A stretch of DNA of 64,000 nucleotides. It comes from Paracidovorax wautersii (GTDB taxonomy: Bacteria > Pseudomonadota > Gammaproteobacteria > Burkholderiales > Burkholderiaceae_C). The translations under genes and the position numbers were made by a program. The stretch covers positions 390,837 through 454,836 of the forward strand of contig NZ_FONX01000003.1 in the NCBI RefSeq assembly GCF_900113035.1. The letters run 5' to 3'. The notes under the pieces are model-generated. The model searched no databases, had not been told where the DNA came from, and saw only the letters and a program-made list of their open reading frames with translations. The number at the start of each line of letters is the position of its first letter. Within the stretch, counting starts at the first letter, position 1. This document shows positions 37,562 to 46,827 of this stretch, one piece after another.

Positions 37562-38392
37562 TCATTCCTTGTAATAGACGATCTGGTGGCTGGTCGCCAG
37601 CAACGTGCCGCCATGGTTCCACAACTGCGCGGTCTGGTCGAAGAAACCGTTGCGGAATTCCTGCGCGCGGGCCTGGCCCAGCACGTGGCCGGCGCCGCTG
37701 GCCTGCAGCTGCGCGCTGCCGGCATGGAAATACACCGTGAGCGAGACGGTGCCGGCCGGCACGCGCAGCGCGCGGCGCAGCCAGACGCGCGGGTAGAACA
37801 CGTCGGCCAGCGCCGCGAGCGCGCAGAAGTCGAGCGGCCGCGCGGGCGCGTCGCGCATCCAGAGCTGCGTGAGCGTGCCTTCGCCCCGGCTGCCGTCCCA
37901 GCGCTGCGGCATATTGCCCGCCACGGGGCGCAGATCGTAGCGGTCCAGCCAGGCGGTGCCCAGGCCCGGGCCCAGGGGCTCCAGCGTGTCCGGCGCAGGG
38001 GCGGCGGGCATGGGGGTGTCGCTGTCGCTCCAGGTGTCGCGGCGCGCGGCCGTGACGGCCGTGGCGGTGGTGGCCGTCACGGGCTCGCCGTCGGGCCCGG
38101 GCTGGGTGATGGAGAGGGTCCAGTGCTGGGTGGAGCGGTTGGTGCGCACCGGCACGGCCTGCACGGTGAACGGGCCCTCGGCCACCGCGCCGGCATAGTT
38201 CACCGTGAGCGACAGCGGCTCGCCGAGACGGTCGGGGTGCTGCATGATGGCCTGCAGCAGCGTGGCGGCCGTGATGCCGCCGAACGGCCCCACCATGTTC
38301 CAGTAGGCCGGCGTGGTGCGGCCGGCGTAGCGGTGGGCACCGGCTGGCTCCAGCGCGATGGCGTCGTCGAAGGGGTGCAGAGCATCGGTCAT
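37562..38392 (-). CDS. TesB-like acyl-CoA thioesterase
   Basis: 276 residues with a double hot-dog layout: WNMVGPFGGITAATLLQAIMQHP in the first half and LALADVFYPR-like and SLTVYFHA segments in the second, as in thioesterase-like superfamily 3 proteins. Probably releases CoA from oxidation intermediates. 46 bases before the hydratase gene. Confidence 0.82.
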   Translation of the reverse strand: MTDALHPFDDAIALEPAGAHRYAGRTTPAYWNMVGPFGGITAATLLQAIMQHPDRLGEPLSLTVNYAGAVAEGPFTVQAVPVRTNRSTQHWTLSITQPGPDGEPVTATTATAVTAARRDTWSDSDTPMPAAPAPDTLEPLGPGLGTAWLDRYDLRPVAGNMPQRWDGSRGEGTLTQLWMRDAPARPLDFCALAALADVFYPRVWLRRALRVPAGTVSLTVYFHAGSAQLQASGAGHVLGQARAQEFRNGFFDQTAQLWNHGGTLLATSHQIVYYKE

Positions 38393-38584
38393 GGTGGATG
38401 AGTGTGCCGTGGTTGAAAGCGGTGCGCCGTCGTGCCCGCGACTGTGTGCTCTGCGAAGGGTTCAGCCGGACTTCGCCAGCAGACGCCGGGAACGGGCTTC
38501 GCCCGCCCGCTGGCGCCGTCCCCCTTCCCGCGCGCCAGCGCAAGAGAGGGGGAGAAAGCGGCACAGCCGCTCAGGGGGATGGAC

Positions 38585-39784
38585 TCACACCCGCTCGAAG
38601 ATGCCGGCGGCGCCCTGCCCCATGCCCACGCACATGGTGACCATGCCGTACTTGAGGTTCTTGCGGCGCAGTGCATGCACCACCGTGGCGGCGCGGATGG
38701 CGCCCGTGGCGCCCAGCGGGTGGCCCAGGGCGATGGCGCCGCCCATGGGGTTGACCTTGGCCGGGTCCAGGCCCAGTTGGCGGATGACGGCCAGGGACTG
38801 CGCGGCGAAGGCTTCGTTCAGCTCGAACCAGTCGATGTCGCCATGCTGCAGGCCGGCGTAGCGCAAAGCGGCCGGGATCGCCTCGATGGGGCCGATGCCC
38901 ATGATGCTGGGCGGCACGCCCTTGCTGGCGAAGCTGACGAAGCGCGCCAGCGGCGTGAGGCCGAAGCGCTTGACGGCCGATTCGCTGGCCAGGATGAGCG
39001 CGCCCGCGCCGTCGCTGGTCTGCGAGCTGTTGCCGGCCGTGACCGAGCCGCGCGCGGCGAACACGGTCTTGAGCTTGGCCAGGCCTTCCAGGCTGGTGTC
39101 GGGGCGGGCGCCCTCGTCCAGCGTCACGGTGCGGGTCTTGGCGATGGTCTCGCCGGTGGCGAGGTCGGCCGTGCGGTCGGTCACCTCGATCGGCGTGATC
39201 TCGTCGGTGAATTCGCCGGCCTGCTGCGCGGCCAGCGCCTTCTGGTGCGACTGCAGCGCGAAGGCGTCCTGGTCCTCGCGGCTCACCTTCCACTGCTGGG
39301 CGACCTTCTCGGCCGTGAGGCCCATGCCGTAGGCGATGCCCACGTCGCCGTCCTTGGCGAAGATGCTGGGCGAGAGCGAGGGCGTGTTGCCCATCATGGG
39401 CACCATGCTCATGCTTTCGACGCCGGCGGCGATCATCACCTCGGCCTCGCCCACGCGGATGCGGTCGGCCGCCATCTGCACGGCCGAAAGGCCCGAGGCG
39501 CAGAAGCGGTTGACGGTGATGCCGCCCACGCTGGTGGGCAGGCCGGCCAGCACGGCGCCGATGCGCGCCACGTTCAGGCCCTGCGCGCCTTCGGGGATGG
39601 CGCAGCCGCAGATGATGTCCTCGATGGAGGCCGGGTCCAGCCCCGGCACCTGGGCCAGCGCGGCCTTCAGGGTCGTGGCCAGCAGGTCGTCGGGGCGGGT
39701 GTTGCGGAAATAGCCGCGGTGCGACTTGCCGATGGGCGTGCGCGTGGCGGCGACGATGTAGGCGTCCTGCAGTTGTTTTGCCAT
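38585..39784 (-). CDS. acetyl-CoA C-acyltransferase (thiolase)
   Basis: 399 residues. Nucleophile Cys95 in NRFCASG, His355 in GGAIALGHPLGATG and Cys385 in TMCVGMGQG complete the thiolase active site; NEAFAAQ is present. Cleaves 3-ketoacyl-CoA, the last beta-oxidation step. FadA-like partner for the dehydrogenase/hydratase gene upstream. Confidence 0.95.
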   Translation of the reverse strand: MAKQLQDAYIVAATRTPIGKSHRGYFRNTRPDDLLATTLKAALAQVPGLDPASIEDIICGCAIPEGAQGLNVARIGAVLAGLPTSVGGITVNRFCASGLSAVQMAADRIRVGEAEVMIAAGVESMSMVPMMGNTPSLSPSIFAKDGDVGIAYGMGLTAEKVAQQWKVSREDQDAFALQSHQKALAAQQAGEFTDEITPIEVTDRTADLATGETIAKTRTVTLDEGARPDTSLEGLAKLKTVFAARGSVTAGNSSQTSDGAGALILASESAVKRFGLTPLARFVSFASKGVPPSIMGIGPIEAIPAALRYAGLQHGDIDWFELNEAFAAQSLAVIRQLGLDPAKVNPMGGAIALGHPLGATGAIRAATVVHALRRKNLKYGMVTMCVGMGQGAAGIFERV

Positions 39785-39861
39785 GGAGAAGGCTCCTTCA
39801 AGCGATCCGTCGATCGGTCAGTCTGTCAATCTTGTGGGTGGGTTCGGTGGCTCGCCGGCGC

Positions 39862-40377
39862 TCACCTTGCGGGGCGGCTGGAGGGCACCCAGGCCCACGT
39901 GAATTCGCACTCCACCGGCTCCACGCCGGCCTCGTCCGTCACGGTGACCTGCACCTGCATCTCGCCCCTGTCGCTCGCCTGCATGGCTGCGCGCTGCGCG
40001 TCGCTCAGCACCGCCACGGCGCGCAGGGCGCCGGTAGCGCGCTTACGGAAGGCCATCTTCATGTCCTTGGCCAGCGGCAGGCAGTCGTCGCGCACGTTCA
40101 GCCCCACGGCCATGCCCGTGGCCGTCTCGGCCAGCAGGTTCATGGCCGAGGCATGGATGCCGCCGATGTGGTTGCGCACGCGGGGCTCGTTGCCGAGGCG
40201 CACTTCCACCCGGCTGGGCGACATCTCCACGAACTCCACGCGCGCCGTGCGGGTGAACGGCACGGCGCGGCGCAGCACGAGGTTGCGCACCCAGGGGCGC
40301 AGCAGCCGGGGGAATTCGTCCACCTGCTGCAGTTGCAGCTGCATGCGGTTGGGGGCGATGTCGGTGGTGGTCGTCAT
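39862..40377 (-). CDS. DUF4442 hot-dog-fold protein
   Basis: 171 residues. VRNHIGGIHASAMNLLAETATGMAVGLNV resembles the active-site helix of PaaI-like thioesterases as found in DUF4442 proteins. Lies 19 bases after the multifunctional fatty-oxidation gene, so an accessory thioesterase is likely (inference). Confidence 0.78.
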   Translation of the reverse strand: MTTTTDIAPNRMQLQLQQVDEFPRLLRPWVRNLVLRRAVPFTRTARVEFVEMSPSRVEVRLGNEPRVRNHIGGIHASAMNLLAETATGMAVGLNVRDDCLPLAKDMKMAFRKRATGALRAVAVLSDAQRAAMQASDRGEMQVQVTVTDEAGVEPVECEFTWAWVPSSRPAR

Positions 40378-40396
40378 GGCGGCGAGCGGCGGGGCT

Positions 40397-42799
40397 TCAG
40401 TTGCGCACCGGCTTGCCGGTGCTCAGCATGCCCAGGATGCGTTCCTGCGTCTTGGGGTGCTGGATGAGGGCGCAGAAGGCCTTGCGCTCCAGCGCCATCA
40501 GGTATTCCTCGCTCACCAGCGTGCCGGCATCCACGTCGCCGCCGCAGACGATCTCGGCGATCAGGGTGGCGATGTGCTGGTCGTGGTCGCTGATGAAGCC
40601 GCCGTCGCGCATGTTGACCAGCGAGCCGCGGATGGTGGCAATGCCGCTGCGCCCGGCCACCGGGAAGAGGCGCTTGTTCGGCGCGCGCCAGCCGCTGGCG
40701 GCCATGGCCTTCGCCTCGTTGAGCGCGACGAACAGCACCTCGTCCTTGTGCGGCACGACGATGTCGCTTTCCAGCAGGTAGCCGAGCTTCTTCGATTCCA
40801 GCGCGCTCGTGCCCACCTTGGCCATGGCGGCGGCGGTGAAGCCTTCGGTCAGGAAGGGCAGCAGGTCCTTGCCGGTGGAAGCGGCGGCGTTCTCGGCCGC
40901 GCGGCGGGCGATGTAGGTCAGGCCGCCGGCACCGGGCACCAGGCCCACGCCGACTTCGACCAGGCCGATGTAGCTTTCCATGTGGGCCACGCGGCGTGCC
41001 GAATACACGGCCAGCTCGCAGCCACCGCCCAGCGCCATGCCGTGGATGGCCGAGATGACCGGCACCTGGGCATAGCGCAGGCGCAGCATCAGGTTCTGCA
41101 GTTCCTGCTCCACGCTTTCGATGGCGGAGATGCCGGCCACGACGAAGGCGGGCATGGTGGCCTGCAGGTCGGCACCCACGCTGAAGGGCGCGTCGCCGGA
41201 CCAGATCACCAGGCCGTCGTATTCGCGCTCGGCGGTGTCGATGGCTTCGACCAGGCCCTCCATCACGTCGGGACTGATCGCGTGCATCTTGCTTCGGATG
41301 CTGGCGATGAGCACCTTGCCGTCCAGCGTCCAGGTGCGCAGCGCATCGGATTCGGCGACCGTGGTGCCGGCCGTGCGCCAGTCGGGCAGGCTGGTTTCGC
41401 CCAGCAGGCGTTCGGGGAAGTGCTGGCGCTCATAGACGGGCAGCTGGCGGCGCGGAACGAACTTCTGCTTCGACGCGCTCCACGAGCCTTCGGCGGTGTG
41501 CACGCCGCCGGCCTCGGCCACCGGGCCCTTGAAGACCCACTCGGGCAGCGGCGCCTTGCTGAGCGCCTTGCCTGCGTCGATATCCTCCTGGATCATCTTC
41601 GCCACGTCGAGCCAGCCGGCTTCCTGCCAGAGCTCGAACGGGCCCTGCTTCATGCCGAAGCCCCAGCGCATGGCCTGGTCCACGTCGCGCGCGTTGTCGG
41701 CGATGGTGGCCAGGTGCACGGCGGCGTAGTGGAAGCTGTTGCGCAGGATGGCCCACAGGAAGCGCCCCTGCGCGCCCTCGGCATTGCGCAGCAGCTTCAG
41801 GCGTTCGGCGGCGGGCTTCTTGAGCATGCGGCCATAGACCTCGTCGGCCTTCTGGCCGCCGGGCACGTAGTCGCCTTCGGCGAGGTCGAAGCGCAGGATG
41901 TCGCGGCCCACCTTCTTGTAGAAGCCGGCCTTGGACTTCTGGCCCAGGTGCTTCATCTCGATCAGCTTGTTCAGCACTTCGGGCGTGCCGAAGCTGCCGT
42001 AGAACGGATCGGTCTCTTCCGTCAGGTTGTCCTGCAGCGTCTTGATGACGTGGGCCATGGTGTCCAGGCCCACCACGTCGGCGGTGCGGAAGGTGCCGCT
42101 GGACGCGCGGCCCAGCTTCTTGCCGGTGAGATCGTCCACCACGTCGTAGGTGAGGCCGAAGTTCTCCACCTCCTTCATCGTGGCCAGCATGCCGGCGATG
42201 CCGACGCGGTTGGCGATGAAGTTGGGCGTGTCGTGCGCGCGCACCACGCCCTTGCCCAGGCCGCTCGTGACGAAGGCTTCGAGCTGGTCGAGCACGGCGG
42301 GCTGGGTGGTGGGCGTGTCGATCAGCTCCACCAGCGTCATGTAGCGCGGCGGGTTGAAGAAGTGGATGCCGCAAAAGCGCGGCTTGATGGCGTCGGGCAG
42401 CGCCTCGGAGAGCTTGGTGATCGACAGGCCCGAGGTGTTGGAGGCCACGATGGCCTGCGGCGCGACGAAGGGCGCGATCTTCTTGTAGAGGTCGAGCTTC
42501 CAGTCCATGCGCTCGGCGATGGCCTCGATGATGAGGTCGCATTCGCGCAGCTGGTCCAGGTGCTCTTCGTAGTTGGCCTGGCCGATCAGCGCGGCGTCTT
42601 CGGCCACGCCCAGCGGCGCGGGCTTGAGCTTCTTGAGCCCTTCGATGGCCTTGGTGACGATGCCGTTCTTCGGACCCTCCTTGGCTGGCAGGTCGAACAG
42701 CACCACGGGCACCTTCACATTGGCGAGGTGGGCGGCGATCTGCGCGCCCATCACGCCTGCGCCGAGCACGGCGACTTTCTTCACTTGGAATCGGGACAT
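40397..42799 (-). CDS. 3-hydroxyacyl-CoA dehydrogenase / enoyl-CoA hydratase fusion
   Basis: 800 residues. The NAD-binding dehydrogenase comes first (VAVLGAGVMGAQIAAH, 9-24; SNTSGLSITKL; GIHFFNPPRYMTLVELI) and the crotonase domain last (SVGADLQATM; GMALGGGCELAVYSAR; VGVGLVPGAGGLTYIAR). This order is that of FadN-type proteins and the reverse of E. coli FadB. Does hydration and oxidation in one chain. Confidence 0.93.
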   Translation of the reverse strand: MSRFQVKKVAVLGAGVMGAQIAAHLANVKVPVVLFDLPAKEGPKNGIVTKAIEGLKKLKPAPLGVAEDAALIGQANYEEHLDQLRECDLIIEAIAERMDWKLDLYKKIAPFVAPQAIVASNTSGLSITKLSEALPDAIKPRFCGIHFFNPPRYMTLVELIDTPTTQPAVLDQLEAFVTSGLGKGVVRAHDTPNFIANRVGIAGMLATMKEVENFGLTYDVVDDLTGKKLGRASSGTFRTADVVGLDTMAHVIKTLQDNLTEETDPFYGSFGTPEVLNKLIEMKHLGQKSKAGFYKKVGRDILRFDLAEGDYVPGGQKADEVYGRMLKKPAAERLKLLRNAEGAQGRFLWAILRNSFHYAAVHLATIADNARDVDQAMRWGFGMKQGPFELWQEAGWLDVAKMIQEDIDAGKALSKAPLPEWVFKGPVAEAGGVHTAEGSWSASKQKFVPRRQLPVYERQHFPERLLGETSLPDWRTAGTTVAESDALRTWTLDGKVLIASIRSKMHAISPDVMEGLVEAIDTAEREYDGLVIWSGDAPFSVGADLQATMPAFVVAGISAIESVEQELQNLMLRLRYAQVPVISAIHGMALGGGCELAVYSARRVAHMESYIGLVEVGVGLVPGAGGLTYIARRAAENAAASTGKDLLPFLTEGFTAAAMAKVGTSALESKKLGYLLESDIVVPHKDEVLFVALNEAKAMAASGWRAPNKRLFPVAGRSGIATIRGSLVNMRDGGFISDHDQHIATLIAEIVCGGDVDAGTLVSEEYLMALERKAFCALIQHPKTQERILGMLSTGKPVRN

Positions 42800-42820
42800 G
42801 GTGGTTTCTTGTCGAATGGG

Positions 42821-43255
42821 TTACTGCACGCGCTGCCAGACCTGCGTGCGCCAGAAGGGCCCCAGATAGCCGCGCACTTCCAGCTTGGCGCCGCCCTCGA
42901 TGGGCGTGAAGCTGGCGCGGTATTCCTTGCCGTTCTCGGGGTCGAGGATCTTGCCGCCCTCCCACACGTCCTTGGCGTCGGCCTTCCTGCCGCCGCGGAT
43001 GATCTCCAGGCCGGCGATGGGCTGGCCCTTGCGGTCATCGGTGCATTCCACGCAGGTGGCGTCGGGGGCGGTGTCTTTCTTGAGCGACTTCTCGATGCGC
43101 CCGGTCAGCGCGCCGGCGGCTTCGCCGATGCGGATCTGGGCCTTGGCCTCGCCGGTCTTGTCGTCGATGCTGCGCCAGGTGCCCACGGGCGTCACCTGGG
43201 CCCAGACGGGGGCGGCGGTTGCTACACAAAAGATAGCTGCTAGCGCTTTATTCAT
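42821..43255 (-). CDS. DUF2147 periplasmic protein
   Basis: 144 residues with a signal peptide cleaved near VWAQ. GTWRSIDDKTGEAKAQIRI, LTGRIEK, GQPIAGLEII and GGKILDPENGKEYRAS are DUF2147 blocks, a small lipocalin-like fold without assigned function, common beside fatty-acid genes. The start codon and signal peptide coincide with a REP-like repeat (43221-43258). Confidence 0.85.
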   Translation of the reverse strand: MNKALAAIFCVATAAPVWAQVTPVGTWRSIDDKTGEAKAQIRIGEAAGALTGRIEKSLKKDTAPDATCVECTDDRKGQPIAGLEIIRGGRKADAKDVWEGGKILDPENGKEYRASFTPIEGGAKLEVRGYLGPFWRTQVWQRVQ

Positions 43256-43258
43256 AAG
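43221..43258. repeat. REP-like repeat forming a signal-peptide coding region
   Basis: GATAGCTGCTAGCGCTTTAT, preceded by GCTACACAAAA, has the GCTA-core plus adjacent stem pattern of the dispersed repeats. On the minus strand it supplies the ATG and about ten codons of the DUF2147 gene. Family membership is by pattern and from memory of Comamonadaceae repeats. Confidence 0.55.
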
Positions 43259-43304
43259 GGCTCCTTGGCAAAAACGTTGATAAACGGCGGGGCGGGCGCC
43301 CGGA

Positions 43305-45125
43305 TCAGGCCAGCGCGGCGTCGGTGTCCATCAGCGGCTTGGCGCCGGCACGCGCGGTGCGCATCAGCGTGGCCGTCTCGGGGAACAGCTTGGCGAAGTA
43401 GAAGCGCGCCGTCTGCAGCTTGGCCTGGTAGAACGGGTCGGTCGGCTTGCCTTCCTTTTCCGCGGCCGCGATCTCGCGCAGCGCCACCTGGGCCATGCGG
43501 GCGAACAGGTAGCCGAACACCAAGTGGCCGGCCACGCGCAGGTAATCGACGGCGGCGGCGCCCACTTCGTCGGGGTTCTGGAAGCCCTTGAAGCCGATCT
43601 CGGTGGTGAACTTGGTCATCTGGTCGCCCAGGTAGGCCACGGGGTTGATGAACTCGGCCATCTTCTCGTTCACGCCCTCTTCCTCCACCAGCCTGGCGAC
43701 CAGCTTGCCCAGCTTCTTGAGCGTGGCGCCGTTGTTGCCCAGCACCTTGCGGCCCAGCAGGTCCAGCGACTGGATGGTGTTGGTGCCTTCATAGATCATG
43801 TTGATGCGGTTGTCCCGCACGAACTGCTCCATGCCCCATTCCTTGATGAAGCCGTGGCCGCCGAAGACCTGCATGCAGGCGTTGGTGGAGATGTGGCCGT
43901 TGTCGGTGATGAAGGCCTTGACGATGGGGGTCAGCAGCGCGACCAGCTCGTCCGAGTCCTTGCGCACCTTCTCGTCCGGGTGGCTGTGGGCCTTGTCCAG
44001 CAGCAGCGTGCAGTAGATCTGCAGCGCGCGGGCGCCTTCGGCATAGGCCTTGGCCGTGAGCAGCATCTTGCGCACGTCGGGGTGGACGATGATCGGATCG
44101 GCGTCCTTGTCCTTGGCCTTGGTGCCCGAGAGGCTGCGCATCTGGATGCGGTCCTTGGCGTAGGCCAGCGCGTTCTGGAAGGCCACTTCGGTCAGCCCCA
44201 GAGACTGGTTGCCCACGCCCAGGCGGGCCGCGTTCATCATCACGAACATGGCCTGCAGGCCCTTGTGCGGCTGGCCCACCAGGGTGCCGATGGCGCCGTC
44301 GATGGCGATCTGGGCGGTGGCGTTGCCGTGGATGCCCATCTTGTGCTCCAGGCCGGCGCAGAAGATCGGGTTGCGCTCGCCCAGCGAACCATCGGCGTTG
44401 ACGTGGTACTTGGGCACCACGAACAGGCTGATGCCCTTGCTGCCCTTGGGCGCGTCGGGCAGGCGGGCCAGCACCAGGTGGACGATGTTCTCGGTGAAGT
44501 CGTGCTCGCCGGCGCTGATGAAGATCTTGTTGCCGGTGATCCGGTAGGTGCCTTCGGGTGCGCCGGCCACGGGCTCGGCCTTGGTGCGCAGCATGCCCAG
44601 ATCGGTGCCGCAGTGGGGTTCGGTCAGGCACATGGTGCCGGTCCACTCGCCGCTCACCAGCTTGGGCAGATAGGTCTTTTTCTGCTCGTCGGTGCCGTGC
44701 GCCAGCAGCGCTTCATAGGCGCCGTGCGAGAGGCCCGGGTACATGGTCCAGGCCTGGTTGGCGCTGTTGAGCATTTCGTAGAGGCACTGGTTGACCACGA
44801 AGGGCAGGCCCTGGCCGCCGTATTCGGGGTCGCACGACAGCGCCGCCCAGCCGCCTTCGACGTACTGCGCGTAGGCTTCCTTGAAACCCTTGGGCGTGGT
44901 CACTTCGTGCGTCTGCTTGTCCAGCGTGCAGCCCTCTTCGTCGCCCGAGATGTTGAGCGGGAAGGCCACGCCGGCGGCGAACTTGCCGGCCTCTTCCAGC
45001 ACGGCGTTGATGGTGTCTTCATCGACCTCGGCATGCTTGGGCATGGCCTTGAACTCGTCGGAGACGCGGAAGACCTCGTGCATCACGAATTGCATGTCGC
45101 GCAGGGGAGGCGTGTAGCTGGGCAT
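43305..45125 (-). CDS. acyl-CoA dehydrogenase, large C-terminal-extended type
   Basis: 606 residues. CLTEPHCGTDLGMLRTKAEP and ISAGEHDFTENIVHLVLARL bind FAD and substrate; FGGHGFIKEWGMEQFVRDNRI and YEGTNTIQSLDLLGRK hold the C-terminal catalytic Glu region. About 130 extra residues after the core are typical of the long AcdB-like subgroup in beta-proteobacteria. First oxidation step of the cluster. Confidence 0.94.
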   Translation of the reverse strand: MPSYTPPLRDMQFVMHEVFRVSDEFKAMPKHAEVDEDTINAVLEEAGKFAAGVAFPLNISGDEEGCTLDKQTHEVTTPKGFKEAYAQYVEGGWAALSCDPEYGGQGLPFVVNQCLYEMLNSANQAWTMYPGLSHGAYEALLAHGTDEQKKTYLPKLVSGEWTGTMCLTEPHCGTDLGMLRTKAEPVAGAPEGTYRITGNKIFISAGEHDFTENIVHLVLARLPDAPKGSKGISLFVVPKYHVNADGSLGERNPIFCAGLEHKMGIHGNATAQIAIDGAIGTLVGQPHKGLQAMFVMMNAARLGVGNQSLGLTEVAFQNALAYAKDRIQMRSLSGTKAKDKDADPIIVHPDVRKMLLTAKAYAEGARALQIYCTLLLDKAHSHPDEKVRKDSDELVALLTPIVKAFITDNGHISTNACMQVFGGHGFIKEWGMEQFVRDNRINMIYEGTNTIQSLDLLGRKVLGNNGATLKKLGKLVARLVEEEGVNEKMAEFINPVAYLGDQMTKFTTEIGFKGFQNPDEVGAAAVDYLRVAGHLVFGYLFARMAQVALREIAAAEKEGKPTDPFYQAKLQTARFYFAKLFPETATLMRTARAGAKPLMDTDAALA

Positions 45126-45209
45126 GTGGGCTCCTCAAAAGGCTGGAAGGGGAAACGAACGGTGTCGAAGCGACCGATGGGTGGAACACGGAAGGCAGTG
45201 CGGGCGGGT

Positions 45210-45884
45210 TCAACCGCCGCCGCTACTGCCGGAATCAGGCTCGCCGTAGCGCGCCAGGATGTTGTCGAAGCCGGCATTGGCCCGGTCGATGGAGCCGGGC
45301 GTCTGCAGGAAGCGCGCTTCGTAGTGCAGCGCCAGGATCAGGCCGTGGATCTCGAACAGCATCTGATCGGGGCTCACGTCGGCGCGCAGCTGGCCCAGTT
45401 CCTTGGCCTGCTCGATGGCGCGCTTCATGGCCGCCAGCCAGGTCAGCACGGAACTCGCGAGCGCGTCGCGCACCGGGCCGGCGCGGTCGTCGAACTCCAC
45501 CGCGCCGCTGATGTAGATGCAGCCGGAATCGATCTCGATGGAGGTGCGCTGCATCCAGTGGTCGAACATGGCGCGCAGCCGCGCCACGCCGCGCGGGGCG
45601 TTCATCGCAGGGTAGAAAACCTCCTGCTCGAAGCGCACGTGGTATTCGCGGATCACGGAGATCTGCAGTTCCTCGCGCGAGCCGAAATGGGCGAAGACGC
45701 CGGACTTGCTCATGCCCGTGACGTCGGCCAGCGCGCCGATGGACAAGCCTTCGAGCCCGATGTGGGTGGCCAGGCCCAGCGCCGCCTCGACGATGACGGC
45801 CTTGGTCTGCTGCCCCTTCTGGAGCGCACGGCCTTCCCGCGCCGCGGCGCGGACGGGTTTGTGGGGAGCGGACGTGTCAGTCAT
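45210..45884 (-). CDS. TetR-family regulator of the fatty-acid cluster
   Basis: 224 residues. HTH at about 28-72 (IVEAALGLATHIGLEGLSIGALADVTGMSKSGVFAHFGSREEL). Begins the beta-oxidation gene row 84 bases upstream of the acyl-CoA dehydrogenase, so autoregulation with control of the cluster by an acyl-CoA is plausible (inference). A palindrome lies directly upstream. Confidence 0.88.
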   Translation of the reverse strand: MTDTSAPHKPVRAAAREGRALQKGQQTKAVIVEAALGLATHIGLEGLSIGALADVTGMSKSGVFAHFGSREELQISVIREYHVRFEQEVFYPAMNAPRGVARLRAMFDHWMQRTSIEIDSGCIYISGAVEFDDRAGPVRDALASSVLTWLAAMKRAIEQAKELGQLRADVSPDQMLFEIHGLILALHYEARFLQTPGSIDRANAGFDNILARYGEPDSGSSGGG

Positions 45885-45886
45885 GG

Positions 45887-45914
45887 AAAATAAAACGAAC
45901 GATCGTGCTATTTT
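45887..45914. promoter_or_regulatory. palindromic operator upstream of the TetR gene
   Basis: AAAATAAAACGAACGATCGT continuing GCTATTTT is an imperfect dyad centred on CGATCG with A/T-rich outer arms, within 5 bases of the TetR start codon: the expected place for an autoregulatory operator. Confidence 0.6.
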
Positions 45915-45989
45915 GCATGAAAAACCCGGATCGGCGATAGCCCTTGAGGGCCCATGGGGAGATGCGCGGGAAAACCCCTAGCCGCCGCG

Positions 45990-46754
45990 TCAGCGGGCGG
46001 AAGCGGCGTGGAGAGGCCCCAGCCACAGCTGCAGCGTGGCCTCCAGCTGCTCCACGGGCGAGCGGCGGAAATCCGTGCGGGCATAGCGCTGCAGCCGCCC
46101 ACGCAGCAGGTCGCAGAGCGCGGCGGCGCGCACCTGCGCCTCCGCCGTGGGCGTGGCTGAGCCGGCGGCGTCCGCCGCCGGGCGCAGGCATTGCCGCAGC
46201 GACGATTCGATGCGGTCGAAAAACTGGTTCATGCGCTGCAGCAGGCGGTCGTTTTCCAGCACCAGCGCATCGCCCACCATCACCCGCACCATGCCGGGGT
46301 TGCGCGCGCCGAACTGCAGCACCAGGGCGCAGATGCGGGCCGCGCACTGCGCGCCCTCCTCGCCCGGTGCGGCCTCGCCGCTGCCCGCGCCGGCCGGCAC
46401 CGGCACCTGCAGGCCCTGGGTGATCTGCTGCACGCGCGTGAAGATGCTTTCCTCGATGAAGTCGATCAGCCCCTCGAACATCTGGGCCTTGCTGGCGAAG
46501 TGGCGGTAGAGGGCCGCCTCGCTCACATCCAGGCGGGCGGCCAGCGCAGCGGTGGTGATGCGCTCCGCGCCGGGCTGCTCCAGCATGCCGGCCAGGGCCT
46601 GCAGGATCTGCAGGCGGCGCTCACCCGGCTTGGGGCGGCGGCGGGCCCCTGCAGGAGCCGCCGCGGGCGATGCGGCCTCATCCACGCCCGCGGGCGCAGC
46701 GGACTCGGTGGCTGCGCCGTCGAAGGCAGCGGAATCGTTGGGGATATCGGGCAT
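45990..46754 (-). CDS. slmA: SlmA-like nucleoid occlusion factor
   Basis: 254 residues from the ATG at 46754 (another at 46778 is possible). RRRPKPGERRLQILQALAGMLEQPGAERITTAALAARLDVSEAALYRHFASKAQMFEGLIDFIEES is characteristic of SlmA, a TetR-fold DNA-binding protein that blocks FtsZ assembly over the chromosome. A 45-residue Ala-rich N-terminal extension and an inserted Gly/Ala loop (VPAGAGSGEAAPGEEG) are added. Confidence 0.88.
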   Translation of the reverse strand: MPDIPNDSAAFDGAATESAAPAGVDEAASPAAAPAGARRRPKPGERRLQILQALAGMLEQPGAERITTAALAARLDVSEAALYRHFASKAQMFEGLIDFIEESIFTRVQQITQGLQVPVPAGAGSGEAAPGEEGAQCAARICALVLQFGARNPGMVRVMVGDALVLENDRLLQRMNQFFDRIESSLRQCLRPAADAAGSATPTAEAQVRAAALCDLLRGRLQRYARTDFRRSPVEQLEATLQLWLGPLHAASAR

Positions 46755-46827
46755 GGCCTGCGGGTGTGTGCGAATCATTCTCGCACAGCGTTTTGACAGG
46801 GCTTTCCGCCAGCCCAGGCGGCTGCGC

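Noticed and set aside
38557..38571. AGCGGC/GCCGCT hairpin between the thiolase and TesB-like genes
   Set aside because: Short, no T-tract, and such GC hairpins are expected by chance here; not listed as a terminator.
38432..43243. 1603-codon plus-strand open frame over the beta-oxidation genes
   Set aside because: Shadow of thiolase, DUF4442 and the 800-residue fusion; composition dominated by His, Gly, Ala and Gln with no motifs.
43524..45893. 789-codon plus-strand open frame
   Set aside because: Antisense to the acyl-CoA dehydrogenase and TetR genes; shadow frame.
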